From Sanderia malayensis (taxonomy: Eukaryota; Cnidaria; Scyphozoa; Semaeostomeae; Pelagiidae): a stretch of 64,000 nucleotides of DNA. A program made the position numbers and the translations under genes. The DNA is taken from NCBI GenBank assembly GCA_013076295.1, contig RQOL01000828.1, forward strand, positions 4,089,219-4,153,218, in the 5' to 3' direction. Every line of letters begins with the position of its first letter. Position 1 is the first letter of the stretch. This document shows positions 1-12,739 of this stretch, piece by piece. The notes below the pieces were generated by a model. That model saw nothing but the letters and a program-made list of their open reading frames with translations, made no database searches and was not told the DNA's origin.

Positions 1-1009
1 TTAAATGGCTCAATTGGATTCTGTGACGTCACGATCAGAAATTGAAACTAGTAAAACTTAAAAGCTGCCCTGGGACTCGAACCTATGACCAAGATTAAAG
101 TACGATTTTATGCTTCACAATTTACAGGGTGTCAATTCTAATGATGAGTGCCATAATGTCCCAAATTGAAACAAAATTAGTAAGAGGTAAATAGAGCAGT
201 CATTAAAAGCGGAGCACTTTAATCAGCGATGGTCTTAAGCGGTACGAGTTCGAGCCCAACAATCACGTTTTTAAATTCAGCATAATAAAATATTTCTACT
301 CACAGACAACGCATCTTTTTATGTGACTATTCTGTATTAAGCGTCCCGTCTTCGCTTTCGATTTCTGTTCTTGCTTTAGCATTTTTTCTTCTTCGTGTAG
401 CATGGTGTCTTGAACTTTTCTCTACAAAGAAATCGAAAAAATAAGGTCAATAAATCAATATAATTTTCATAATGTCAGAAGTTAATTATTTAAAATGAGG
501 TGTAGAGATTATCAAAGAAGTATTCAGAATAATTAAAAAGAGATATTAAACAATATAAGACTAAGAGAGAAAAAGTGAGAGGGTGACAATCAGTCAACTG
601 CTTGCAGCGTGGGAAAGCAATCGCCATTTTATTTCCTTCGTCAGCTGAATGTTCAATCTTAGATTAATTAACATTTACGTTTTCGTTTAATAGGGAAAAA
701 ACAACAGGAATGTTAAAAACAGGAAGATAACCTACCATTTGACCTCTGGAAAGGCGCAATAGCTAGGCACAAAAAACTTGAGACTGGCTGGCGTCCTTTT
801 AAAATTTGCTTCATACTGCAATTTGTCTCCTCGTTGTCCAGGAAGAATTCAAATCAGAAATCCAATGAATGATGGGATGCATAAGGATGACTGCAAATCC
901 TCATCATGATAACGAGACAGTCCTCGTGCTTTTGGACTCGTATGACCAACCTTCAGCAGAGAAAATCAATGTCAGGTTATTCTGAATATTCTAAAATAAA
1001 ATATATATG

Positions 1010-1180
1010 CCACACAGGGGTTTGAACCCAAGGCCTTTGGGGTGAGGTTGTTAAGTATATAATAATTTAAGATCGACAGGGTGGTGGGTGGCGGATAGAT
1101 CAAGGAACTAAGTAGTGTGATTGTAAACGATAGCACTTCTGTGCGGACTGGTTCGAATCCAGTTGACCTCGAAATATTAA
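1010..1180 (+). repeat. tRNA-derived repeat fragment
   Basis: A perfect tRNA-like T arm is visible at 1147-1163: stem ACTGG, seven-base loop TTCGAAT, stem CCAGT. A matching 5' acceptor strand, D arm and anticodon arm are missing, so this is a tRNA-related repeat and not a tRNA gene. A second B-box-like word on the opposite strand lies near 1018-1030. Confidence 0.4.
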
Positions 1181-1304
1181 AATTCAACTTCGCAATGAAA
1201 CTTAGGACACATTATATATTTCAGAATACAACATAAATGAACTCACAATTATTTATTTAACTGTTAGGATATTTAAATGGCTGAATTGGATTCAGAGACG
1301 TAAC

Positions 1305-1577
1305 TTTAAATAATTTTGTATATCTTAAAAAACTGTTTGAATAATTTTGTATATTTCTTTTTTAGCTGTGACATCCAGGGTGGAAAGTATGTAATACGTG
1401 CCAACTTTTGTGCACAGTTTGATGCACTTCCTCCGCATATTGGGCAGCCTTAGTATAACTATAAGTTCCTAATTTTGCAAACGTATTGACTGACTTTCCA
1501 CTCTGGCCTGTCACCCTGCCGGAATCTTCTTTTTTAGAAGGCAGGCAGTATCTGGTAGATGTAGATGTAGATGTAAC
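1305..1577 (+). mobile_element. SINE-like insertion with GATGTA tail
   Basis: This stretch is present in duplication unit B and absent at the matching place in unit A. It is bordered by GTAAC at 1300-1304 and 1573-1577, which reads as a 5-bp target duplication, and it ends in three GATGTA repeats, a tail type known for some short interspersed elements. A short exon-like open stretch follows an acceptor-like site near 1364, but nothing recognisable is encoded. Confidence 0.45.
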
Positions 1578-2420
1578 AACCAGAAAAGAAATTAGTAAAA
1601 CTTAAAAGCTCCCTGGGACTCGAACCTATGACCAAGCCTGAAGTACGATTTTATGCTTCACAATTTACAGGGTGTCAATTCTAATGATGAGTGCCATGAT
1701 GTCCCAAATTGAAGCAAAATTAGTAAGAGGTAAATAGAGCAGTCATTAAAAGCGCAGGACTTTAATCTGTCATGGTTTTAAGCGGTATGAGTTCGAACCC
1801 AACAATCACGTTTTTAAATTCAGCATAATAAAATATTTCTACTCACAAACAACGCATCTTTTTGTGTGACTATTCTTTATTGGGCGTCCCGTCTTCGCTA
1901 TCGATTTCTGTTCTTGATTTAGCATTTTATCTTCTTCGTGTAGCATGGTTTCTTGAAATTTTCTCTGCAAGGAAATCACAAAAGTAGGCTCGGTAAATCA
2001 ATATAATTTTCATAATGTCAAAGGTTAATGATTCAAAGTGAGGTGTAGAGATTATCAAAAAAGAATTCAAAATAATCAAAAGGAGATATTAAACAATATA
2101 AGACTAAGAGAGAAAAAGTGAGAGGGTGACAATCAGTCAACTGCTTCCAGCGTGGGAAAGCAATCGCCATTTTATTTCCTTCGTCAGCTGAATGTCCAGG
2201 CCTGGCAACTAATTCACATTTAAATTGAAAAGAGAGAAATATAAATAATAAAGCATAACACAAGAACTTACAAATTGACCTCGGGAAAGTAGAAATAAAT
2301 CCAAAAAACCAAAGACCGAGTTCCATTTTTCGAAACAATATGGCATGCCATGATTTCTCTTCTCCTCTCCTTGTCGAGCAGAAATTCAAATCAAAGGCGC
2401 AATGAATGATGGGATGGACA

Positions 2421-2914
2421 GGAAGACTTCACAACGAGTTTGAAACAAAAAGGAGTGAAAACGAGGCAACGCAAAACACTCCACTCCATGCAACATCATC
2501 ATGCTAATAATCACAATCATCAGCATGATTATTTTTATATCTTTGTTTTTTGTTCTTCATTTGAAGGTCAGAAGGGTTTCAGTTGCCCTAACGAGATTAC
2601 TCAAGCGGAGTAAATGAGAAAATCACTGGAATAAATGTCTATACCCCATGAAAAGTAGATGGATGAGTTTCATACCATCAGCATATCACATTGACCCAGA
2701 TAAAAAAGTAAAAGACATACAATAACATATTCTGCAGTTGGCAAAACTCTGATTTTCATGGCATCCTAATCTAACAGATTTGATAGTCTGGTGTGTATTT
2801 CAAAATATAAACTTGTGCATTTGCGAAAAATGTGCTAAGAAACTTCAAATGATCTAAATCAGCTGCGAAAAATAAATTCATAAATACAATATAAAGAATA
2901 TATATACATATACA
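2421..2914. other. Intergenic, no feature seen
   Basis: AT-rich DNA between the duplicated block and the stop codon of AXDND1. It should contain the AXDND1 3' UTR (minus strand). I see no coding potential, repeat or RNA gene. Confidence 0.5.
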
Positions 2915-5900
2915 TCAGGGTGAGGTTATGGGCCTCGGGGTTGGTGAAGAGGATATAGGCGATCTCTGATCACTTTCCTTGTCATTATTATCAGCCTCAG
3001 CATCAGCTGTGTTTTCATTGAGCATACCTTTTGAAGTTGTCGATTCAGCTGGGGAGCTTTTACCGGATTGAGCAGGAGATGATTGGGAGGTGCGACGGAA
3101 GGATCTCTCAAGGGCACGGATCCTCTCCAGTGCTTCTTTCAGTTGCGTCTCAGCTGTAATTGCTCGTTCCTCCATGATCTGTGCTCTCTCCTCAGTTTCT
3201 CTGAGAAATAATACGTTAGGCTATGATACGTTGAGGTATCAGATAAATTCAGGCTACATAATTCTAAACACAGTAGTATTATAGTAAAGAATGGACGCAT
3301 TGATATGACAAAATATTGAGATAAATGTGGTCAGTAGGGTGGCAAATATGGTTAGTAGGGAGATATTACAAAAGGCAGTATTTAGATGGTACATATTTTC
3401 TTTTTAAACAGGTTCGTAAAACGGTGGTGTGTGGTTAAGGTGCTGGTTTCGAGCCTTTAGAGGCCATGCCTTCAATGGTTCAAATCCACATATGGTCAGA
3501 ACCACGAACTACAAGCTGTCAGCCAACTCAGCTGTCCATCCTTCCGAGGTCGGTAAATGAGTACCCAGAATTTCTGGGGGTTAGGATTTATACCAAATGG
3601 ACCCACATTGATAACAGCTATGATAGTTGAAGTGGCCATCCAATATAAATATTCTTACTTGACTAGCTCCAGAAGCTTAAATTACTTAAATACTCCAGTA
3701 TTTACTTACACAAGTTGACTTTGCAGTTTCATAATGGTGTCTAAGACCTCCATGGATGTTTTCTTTTCTAAAGCGATTCCTACAATTAAAAACAAAGAAA
3801 TTGGTGACTGAAAATACCTGTAACTGAGATATCATCTGTCAACTTCTTAGAAGCCATTGAGGTAAACAAATCTCATTGACGAGTTTGGCAAATTAATCAA
3901 AGAAAGTAAGGAAAAAATGAATATGCTGAATAGAACCTTACTCACCAGCATCGTGGCTTTCATCAGGGGTTTCCTTAAAAATAAAAGAAAAAGAAATTAA
4001 TATATTAATAAATACGAACCAGTATTATTGACTTAAGGCTCTGGAATCTTGAGAAAGAAAACGCAAATCTAATATCATAAAACGACTCTTGTTGAAGAAT
4101 TATTTTATTTTGAAGATGTAAAGCTTTCAGAAAACATTTTTGAAAATGATAAAATGAGCTTAAATATATAAATACCTGTTCTAAATGGAATTCATCCAAG
4201 GATCTCACCCTGACATTATCATCACTTCCAATAACATGCATTGCAATCTTGTCGGTATTATTCCCTTTGTCTTTCAACTGACTTTCTTCTTCTGCACCAT
4301 GCTCTTTTTCGGTGCCTTCAAGTTGAGCAACTGAACTGTCTTTTGATTCATTGGTATCTGCTACCTTTGTGGGCTCAATATTTTCTTGATCTTTTTCCGT
4401 AATTTCTGCTTCTTGTTCAGCACTCGATCCTTCTTTTGAAGCTGTTGATAGTTGGCCATCGGAAAGACTTGATGATTCCTGTAATAAAACGAACAAGTTA
4501 TTACACACAAATCAATTACTAAGAAATCCAAATAAATCGAACTGAAACACAGAGCTGTCCAATAACTATATTCTACTTCAGAAACACGCAAAACATACCC
4601 TACTTTAAAGCTCTTTAAATAAAGTTCTAATATGTATATATTAGAATTTTATTTAGAAAATAAAGTAATAGGAAGAAAACTCTCTTTAAAAATAAAACCT
4701 TTGATTCATCCCCATCTGCTTGCTTTTGAGACTTTCTTGCATCTTCTTTATCATCCGATTGTAAATCGGAGAGCTCCTCTTCTGATATCTTCTCCCCAGA
4801 AATCTCTTTTATCAAAATCACAGCGGTCTTTATCCAATCCTGGCATTCAGTCTAAAAGCAACAATACAACATAAAGTCAGCTAATTTCTGAATCCATCAA
4901 AACATATATTCCTAGCCCAAGCCCAATCTATGATGGCCACAACATTCACCTAGCAATCAGTATAGAGGACCTTAATAATTGTAATAATTAAACCCCCTGC
5001 GCGCAACAATTTACTTATTGGGGGTTGGGGTGACACAGTTGCACCCCTTTACATACCTTCATCTTTTTGAGATCCTTAGCCTCCAATTCAGCCATATCAT
5101 CTCCATTTGCATTCTGATCTTTACTGACTATCCCATTGCAACAGTTGTAAAGTGAATCGGTAAGAGAGGTCAGTTTCGTGAACTGTATCTTTGCTCTGTG
5201 CTTGATCTCAGCAAGAGTTGACTCCGATACTATCGTGGCACCAATTCCAGTGTTAAAAGTGTCGTCAGTATTATCATCATCACTGGTCTCTTTGAATTCA
5301 TCCTCTTCTGTGTTCGGGGCCAGTCGTAATAGCACAGTCACCATCCATCTTACCATATTGGAATGACTCGACGAAACCTGGTAGCACAAATGAGAAATTA
5401 CTACTCGTTACATCTATGCTCCACCTTTATCTATATATCTCTCTACCTATCTATCTACCTATCGATCTATCTATCTATCTATTTATTTACTCATCTATCT
5501 ATCTATCTATCAATCCATCCATCTATTTATCTACCCAATAATCTACCCATCTATCTACCTATCTATACATCTATCCATCCATCTATCTGTCCATCTATCT
5601 ATCCACAATTATTGTACAACAACCTAAAAAGATATTGCATACAGAGTACACGGTACAGTCGTACAGTGCACAATAACTTTGGGATATGAATTGGGCCAAT
5701 TATCACAAAATCCTATGACATCATGTTGGTTATCATATAAAATCCTATGCTATCATGTCGCTGACAATAAAATGAAACAAAACTTACATGTTCTAGTATT
5801 CCTGCATCAGAATTCTCAATCGAATTCAACGTCTCGGTCTGCCATTTGTGCATCAACTTGCTCAGCGTCTTAACATCGCAAGGTAGATCATTCCGTTGGA

Positions 5901-8900
5901 TGGTTTCTGCATACGATGCATCCGTTAGGACAGTATCTTGTTCATCAGTAGAGATCGGTGGTGGTGGTGTGACAAGATCGATCAATTCACTGAGAATTTC
6001 AGGCCATTCATTTTGCAGATAGTCAGCCAGATGAACCCACTCTGGGTCGAGAATTATTTCACCACCGTTGGAAAATGCATTCAGCTTGTTGCCTCTGGAG
6101 ATCAGAAATATAAATCATACTATAATCAATGCTGCTCTTATGATATTAAGATGATAAAGACTTGAGAATTAAAGCATTCTACTTGGTCATAGTTAGAAGA
6201 TAAGAAGATAAGCAACGAGCTACTAATGTTTGATATGAGCAATGAGCATAGCCGGGTAGTGCAAAACGAAACATATATTAACTCACAGTGTGTCGAATAC
6301 ATTGACGAATGAATAAGTCCTTTTGCGAGTCCATTTTCACCAGTCATTCGAAGTCGAAACTGATTATGCAGCTTTTCAACTTCATGATTCATCCGTAGCA
6401 TTAGTTCTCGTTCAGGTTTTTCAGAACCATTGATGGTAGGATGTCTTCGATAGATCTTATTGGCAATGTCGCTCCAATGATCAATCATATGGCTCATCTT
6501 GATCAGGCCATCTTCATAGGAGAGCAACACGTCCCCTGAGAACCGTTCTATTTCAGTATTGAACACTTCTTCCCATTGCTTCATGTCTTCATTGAGCTTT
6601 CTGACGACTTGTGAATCAGGTGGGTGCACTGATCCTTCATCAGGCCTAAAATGACCCATGGTAGAATCATCATTAATGGCACAAATAGTACCAAGTACGA
6701 GACTGTAGAATGACTGTGGTATTAATCAAGGACAGTGTAGCCGTCTCAAAGTGGGCAGCTGCGCGGTCCTTGTTTAGTATAAAACAAAGAATTGCTTACG
6801 TTACAACTCTCAGAAATTGGTTTCCCCAATAGTTGATCTGTTTCTTTATATGCTGAAGCTAAAAAACAAAACAACATCAGAGTTAAATTAAGATTGTGGC
6901 AGTTGAGCAGAGCTTAGAAAAACTGACAAAGGAAACTCACAAAAAAACAAATTGAAGACAATGTTAATTAAATATCATATTGTGATAAAATTGAAGGATG
7001 AGATCACTAAACGTCGTGTCTTGATAAAATTAAACACTATCATTACGAAGCAGGTTTAAAAGACTTCAATTTGAAAGTTTGTATCTTCAAGGATTTGGGA
7101 GTTTATACCTTCAAGGATTGACTCACTAAGGGCTTAATAATGAAGGTATCCGCATATACCGACCCAAAGGACAAATAAATTTCGCATCACGATTCTTGTA
7201 CTGACAAGTTTAAAAATGCTTTAGAAGTAACTACGGCATGTCAACGCACCTTTCTGCAAGCCTCCATTTCAGAACGAAGCAACGCATTATCAAAATTCTC
7301 TGCCACATCTTGCCAGCCTTGAATAAGTTGCGTCAACTCTTGCAACTGCGTGGAATCGATGTCACTGAGCAAACTTGCAAAATGACATGATAGTTTATAC
7401 CAGGCTTTCTCGTGCAGGTGAAGCCGTTTAGCAGTCTTCAAATTATGCCTTCTCGCGACCTTCAGTGATAGAGTATACGAAGCTCCTGCCCAGAGGTCTC
7501 TCTCCTCTATCAGCTTCGTAATCTGGAATTCAAGTCGCTTGCGTTGCAGCTCGTAAAGCTCGTGGTATTCCGCGAGAAGATTCGCGTTTTTTTCCGACTC
7601 CTTCAAAGCCGTGTCCAGCTCATTCTGAGTCTGAACGGCCTGCTGCGTTACCTCTCTATCGTGCTCTTGCACCTGTTGCAACTCTCTTGTCAGCAATGAT
7701 ATCGAGGATTTGAACCGGGTCAGCTCTTCGGTCAAGCGTCTATCCAACGCTCTCTGCGCCAGCACCTCTTCATGCAGACTTTTCACTTGCCTGGGAATCT
7801 TATCGAGCAATTTGGCGTATCTTTTGCGGAGCTCAGCAAGGAGTTCACCCCGTTCAACACATTCGATACTGACTTGTCGGATAACCTCGTTGAAAACGAT
7901 GTTGTAGATGTTCTGCTCCTGCCTCACTAGTTCAAGCAACGAATGAATCTGCAACAACATAGACATCTCTACAGCAAAGCATCTACATACTCCGATCTCC
8001 CCTCATATGAATCATTTCCCGGTATAAACACGAACTAAGTATCTGGTCTCATGAACCCAACAAATGCTACCCAGGGTCGCCAAATTGGCATATTTTAGCT
8101 TAGCTTGACATGTTTTTCTGATCAATTTGAGGGACCAATCTTACACAATTAAACCTTGATCCCAAGAAACCTACACAGTTGAATCTCGATACGAAAATCC
8201 CATTTAAATAAAATACTTTGACTTCACGCTTACAACATTTATCCCCAAAACTGAGACAAAAATGAGTTTTATCTAAACAAACAATAGGCAAAACTCTGCA
8301 TATTATCTGCAAAACAAGACATCTTCATTCCTCACAACAAGCAGACAAATATAAAAAGATTCATTCGTCCAGAAGATCAGCGTGTTGCAGATATGGAAAG
8401 AAAATCGAATAAAAGTATTAGAATTAGAAAAGTAATATAAATCAATGTGGTTTACCTGAGTTGGTTGATCAGCATCTTTACCAGTGTCTTCAGTAACAGC
8501 AATACGTGACAGCAAATCCTCCATTGTTTTCTATGATGAAACAACATCTCAGTATATACCGTGTTTCCTCAACTAAGCGCCCCAAGGCGCTTATTGATTC
8601 ATGTTGATCAATGTTGAAAACTCTTCACAATAAAGTGTCATTTTACTCAGTACCTCAAAGGAGGAGGCGCTTATTTAAAAATACAGTCAGTTGAGGGAGC
8701 ACTAATATGAGGGGTGCTTATACGAGGGGCCGCTTATACGAGGGGTGCTTATATGAGGGGGCGCTTATATCAAGGAAGTCGCTTAACCAAAGAAATACTG
8801 AAGGAGTAGTGATAAACACATTAAAACATCTTTAGAAAGAGCATGTACTTACCATATAAACATCTTTCAAAGTCAACCAATAGATAAAGATCGCTTAAGC

Positions 8901-10359
8901 TGATAATATATGCTAAGTAATAACAATACATATATTATCATAAATTAAGTTTCAAGACCTGCTTTTACCTTTAATAACTTTGCCTCTTGTCTGCCAGATG
9001 GTTTTCTGCAAAAAATGATAATAAATACATGAAAATGATACTGAAAAATGACAGGACAATGCAATTAAAAAAATATGGCTGACATTGCAAACTTACAATG
9101 ATGGAAAAAGTGTGAGATGTTTCTCATGATTGTCAGCTACAGTTGTGTATTTCCTGAATATAAATAATTGTTTTTAGAGGTGCAAATTGAGATACACAAT
9201 GACTTTATAACTATTAGAAATAAAGAGATTATCATATTAAAGATAATGCATTGCTTAAATCCAAAATATCTTTGTGGAAATTTGGGATTTTTATTACAAA
9301 GATAGTTTATAAAACAAATCTTGTTACTTACCCATCGTGAATTTCCATGCCAATTACACCAGGATTTTTAACAATATGAAATTCAGATGGTATCAGAGTG
9401 TCAGGCACAAGAGAGCCATCCTGCGCAGAAGGAATAGCAAAAATGAAATCATGAAATAAAGTAAGATAACAGAGGTGATAGAAGATAGTAGAGGTGATGG
9501 AAGATAGTGGAGGTGATGGAAGATAGCAGAGGCGATGGAAGGTAATTATTATATATATAGTCAAGTTAGGTATCAGCATGATATGTTTACCTTTGCAATT
9601 GGCTTTATTTCTTTGTCTGTCTCCCCAACTGTCTGAATAATCTCTTTGCTAGGGGCACGAGTTGAGTCCTGAGACATGACCACAGTCTTAGCTTTCCCCC
9701 TCAACTCTTTGGCTGGACTGTTTGGGCTACTTTTCTTGTCTTGATTTGAATCACACAGGAATGAAATGTCTCTGCAAGAAGAAAATAAATAATGCAAAAT
9801 ACAAATTTGTAAGAAAAAATAAACTCCATTAATTTTGCAGATTTTAGTGATGCTTTTAAATCACTGGAACATCTACTTGGAGTAAAGATGGTACAAAGAT
9901 ATGACCATGTTGATCCATACAAATGCCTCTGTCAATTTCAATAGGTCACTCTTGCAATCGTGAAACTAAATTCTACAATATAGGACGTTATAATTACCTT
10001 CCTGCCCCACAAGTGCAAGGGGGTTGCTCTGTCAGATGTTTGAACTTTTCTCTTGTCCTTGCGTGATTCCACAAATTATCTGGAGGCCTTTTTGGGTAAA
10101 CTTTTGGAAAAGCCTTACTCCTCTTCAGCTTACCATTGCCTTGCGGCCGCAAGTCTTCGACATTTTCGAAATGATTTGTTAAATTTTCCAGCAGGTCTTT
10201 TGGTAGATAATCTCCGTGCAAAGCGCATTGGCTGCTCAGAGGATGGCGGATGATTTGTTGTTGACTGTCACTCTTCACAAGTTGACCTTCACGCTCATTT
10301 TCGATTAGTGTGACTGACTTTTCACACTGTACAGGTTCTACTATAGCTCCGCCTTCCAT
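2915..10359 (-). CDS. AXDND1: Axonemal dynein light chain domain-containing protein 1 (AXDND1)
   Basis: Sixteen exons read 10359-9998, 9771-9591, 9420-9332, 9153-9097, 9005-8969, 8530-8456, 7949-7250, 6858-6800, 6702-6287, 6092-5788, 5377-5057, 4851-4699, 4479-4176, 3973-3946, 3779-3710 and 3201-2915. All introns fit GT-AG and the sum is 3444 bases, 1147 residues (the human protein is about 1010). The N-terminal part joins across exons 1-2 to give the GAGRDISFLCD signature and across exons 3-6 a PDTLIP...EFHIVKNPGV/KPSGR block that I recognise from AXDND1. Exon 7 (about residues 268-500) is the long coiled coil related to the p28 axonemal dynein light chain, beginning LLELVRQEQNIYN. The C-terminal third is acidic and low in complexity and ends with another coiled coil. 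The family is expressed in ciliated/flagellated cells and is tied to sperm flagella; action in the axoneme is inferred. Exon 8 is short and the least certain. Confidence 0.93.
3422..3660 (+). mobile_element. tRNA-derived SINE with conserved central domain
   Basis: Lies in the last-but-one intron of AXDND1. It has an A-box-like start (3429-3441), a B box GGTTCAAATCC at 3478-3488, then a central block (about 3521-3573) containing TCCTTCCGAGGTCGGTAAAT followed by GAGTACCC. That block closely resembles the Nin/DC-type SINE domain described across Metazoa; the assignment is from memory of that motif. The 3' part is AT-rich. Confidence 0.65.
5423..5610. repeat. CTAT-type tetranucleotide microsatellite
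   Basis: Nearly 190 bases of CTAT repeats with CCAT and CTAC interruptions, inside the AXDND1 intron between exons 10 and 11. It is in an intron, so length changes should not alter the protein. Confidence 0.9.
8560..8790. repeat. GCGCTTAT-type short dispersed repeat
   Basis: Within an AXDND1 intron. A core of GAGGGG(T/C)(G)CTTATACGA repeats three to four times at about 8698-8775, and the flanks carry inverted and direct copies of GGCGCTTATT. Related words (GGCGTTTATT) occur near 50350-50460, 51825-51885 and 57605-57660, so this is a dispersed family. Confidence 0.6.
9472..9543. repeat. Short minisatellite, about 24-bp unit
   Basis: Four imperfect copies of GAGGTGATGGAAGATAG(T/C) type units in the intron between AXDND1 exons 2 and 3. 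Confidence 0.75.
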
Positions 10360-12062
10360 TGTAAATGATGAGGTAATAAATAATATTACGACTTGCAGCT
10401 AATTTTGTTGGTGATCATCAAAGGAAGTCATCTTCGTTGCATCTGCAGCAAAAAGTCACAAGTAACATTATACTAAACAAATGCGCTCGACATTATTAAT
10501 CACAATTACGGCAGTGCTTGCATATTACATTGTATTGTATAGTGCCTCAGTCTCGCATAGGTTCCCAATTTGGCAATTGTGACAAATTATCCTCATCTCA
10601 CACAGCGTTTGACGTTGAGTCGTTGACCGAAAGAAACCTTATAGCAAAAGCAAAAAATCGTAACGCAGCATTGCATTATTCCTTGTCTCTCCTTGTTAAT
10701 AGAAAGAGACAAGGCAAAAAAGAGGTAGCGAAAATACCTTTTATCTGAGTTTCTTTATTCAGTGGGGTTAGGCCATTACTTATTTGCAGTTGCTTCTGCA
10801 GGTTAATGTTGTCAAGACAATATGAATAAGAGGCTTCGTCTAAAAAGGATCATCCAATCGAGGCTCCACTGGGATCTCTGAGAACTTCTGCGCTTCTCAT
10901 AATTTAATAGTTTAATGTGATATACAAGACAAAGTGGAAAAAAACAAATAAATTTTGCTACCCATATCATTAACATCAAGATCATACAAAGTAAATTTCA
11001 GCAAGTCAAACAAATTAATACAGCAAAACAAGCGGAGGCAAATTGCATCTAGAAGCACTTCACTGTCTTGTAAAATTATAATTAATCATAAGTAAATGTG
11101 TCATCATTAAAAACTATATCTTCGTAAATATTAAAATGCAAAAAGCAAGCTTATATTTCATAGCCATTCGAGAAGATCTTGTCTGTTTATTATGCACTGC
11201 TTCACGATAATGATACAGGCATTTGCACACACGAGTTAACAAATAATTTAAACTGCGATGCGATCATGATAAAAATAGGAATAAGATAAATAAAAGCTAT
11301 AGAATAAAAAACTATAATCTTCACTCAATCCTGCCCTAATAAATCAATGTATGAAAGACAGACTGCATTTCATGTTTAATAGTTTTTGAGCGAGCGATGT
11401 TGCGTAAAACGAGGCTAGATCTAGAGACAAAAACTATTACCTGATCTGACCGAGTAAAGATACCTGGCGTTCTTAAAGAACGCAATAATTATAAAACATT
11501 ATATCTACAATACTGAGGCTGCTTTGAATCGATTCTGCGCAGAAAGACCCAAGCACACACTGCACCTCAAGGGCATCCATTTTAAAAACACAAGTGTTCA
11601 AGCCTGTGACATTTCAAAGAAATACCACGCCTCCAGACCACATTTATTTTTACACAAATTTTCAGTTGACCGCAGAAATTTGACAAGGGTGTTAGCTATT
11701 CATATTTAAATGCATTGTATCAGCTGTAGTCAATAAGCTGAAACTCCGTGTTTTTTTTTATATCTGGGAAATTCTACGAAGCAGGCTTGAACTTGATCGA
11801 AACGACAACAAGTTACAAAAATATTTACAATCTAGACTATAAATGTTAGCGACGCAGCAAAGCAAGAACAGATAAATATAAGCTGTAAATATTTATGGAC
11901 GAGATGTTTAAAAACAGGTGGATGAAGCTTCATGCAAGAATGGCGTGGTGAGGGTTGGTTAAAAAACGCTATAACGGGTTTGAAAGGATAGGCAGAGTAT
12001 TGGAATACGGGGAGGGGTTGACAAGGGATAGAACGTACTACGAAGTAGAGACAAATTGTTCA

Positions 12063-12210
12063 GTACGTTGCAGTAAACACCCGCAGACTAAGAACTTTCC
12101 AGGCATATATGTCTACTCAAAACAATAAAATAAACAATAGCCTATTGTAATTGAACAATTGACAAGATGCAAAATTCACAGGTTTCTGCACGCGGGTGTT
12201 TACTGTGTAC
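12063..12210. repeat. Short inverted repeat around TAAACACCCGC
   Basis: CAGTAAACACCCGC at 12071-12084 faces GCGGGTGTTTACTG at 12192-12205, with GTAC words just outside both arms. The spacer is about 107 bases. This looks like a small MITE-type or fold-back remnant; no clear target duplication was found. Confidence 0.5.
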
Positions 12211-12254
12211 TGTGGGTGGTTCGTAGTATCGTCATACACGCATTTTTCTTATAA

Positions 12255-12500
12255 GCAACTGCTTTATAAGCAAGGCAGCACTCGGCAAGGCAAAAAGTTA
12301 AGCAATTTTAGTACTGGATTGAAGACAGCTAAGCAATTTGAAAAATTGTATTTTCAGTACTTAACAGGAAATGTGAACTGACACCATCTTATTAACAGGA
12401 ATAACCTTTTTCTAATCTATTTTCAAAAAACACAAACAAAAAGTTAAGCAATTGCTAAGCAATTTTGAGTACTCAAATTTGCCTTCCAGCCAAGCAATTT
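12255..12500. repeat. Dispersed repeat with AGCAATTTTAGTACTGGATT words
   Basis: A block containing TTATAAGCAAGGCAGCACTCGGC then TTTAGTACTGGATT recurs, diverged, at about 15064-15180 (TTATAAGAAGGTAGTACTCGGC then TTTAGTACTGGATT), and weaker AAGCAATT copies follow at 12440-12500. Type of element unknown. Confidence 0.5.
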
Positions 12501-12739
12501 TTATTACTGAGCCCGAGTTGAAATTGCTTATAAAAAAAATGCGTGTATTCCACTGTAAATTTTTCTCGAAAACCTATCTCTTCGAACGAATCTCTACTGC
12601 AGTATATCTAGACCCGGGATCATATACGTCACGAGTATCTCCGCTACAGCAAGCCCAAAGTAGCATGCATCATCAGTTTGCAGTTGTCATAAATTAAGCG
12701 CGTGTGTGCTAAAATACGGACCAATAAATGCACGGCAGA

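Larger units (their letters stand above)
1..2420. repeat. Diverged tandem duplication, about 1 kb per unit
   Basis: Unit A (1 to about 890) and unit B (about 1271 to 2420) are the same sequence in the same order with many point differences; both contain the stretches near 60-340/1600-1890 and 480-660/2030-2200. Unit B carries an extra insertion of about 270 bases near 1305. On the minus strand both units keep signal-peptide-like and short Cys/Lys-rich exon-like stretches with splice-like borders, but the differences between copies in the best frames are almost all amino-acid changing, so I do not call a gene. Parts near 60-250 and 1600-1800 contain tRNA B-box-like words, indicating an old SINE component. 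Confidence 0.75.
10360..12739. other. Intergenic region between AXDND1 and the kelch-like gene
   Basis: Both neighbours run on the minus strand, so this holds the AXDND1 promoter side (near 10360-10500) and the 3' side of the kelch-like gene. Open stretches at 10518-10748, 11524-11709 and 12452-12697 show no recognisable product. Two repeat structures (12063-12210 and 12255-12500) are listed separately. I see no RNA gene. Confidence 0.5.

Noticed and set aside
1098..1175. Possible tRNA gene
   Set aside because: A perfect T arm is present, but no matching acceptor stem, D arm or anticodon arm can be built, so it is only a tRNA-derived repeat.
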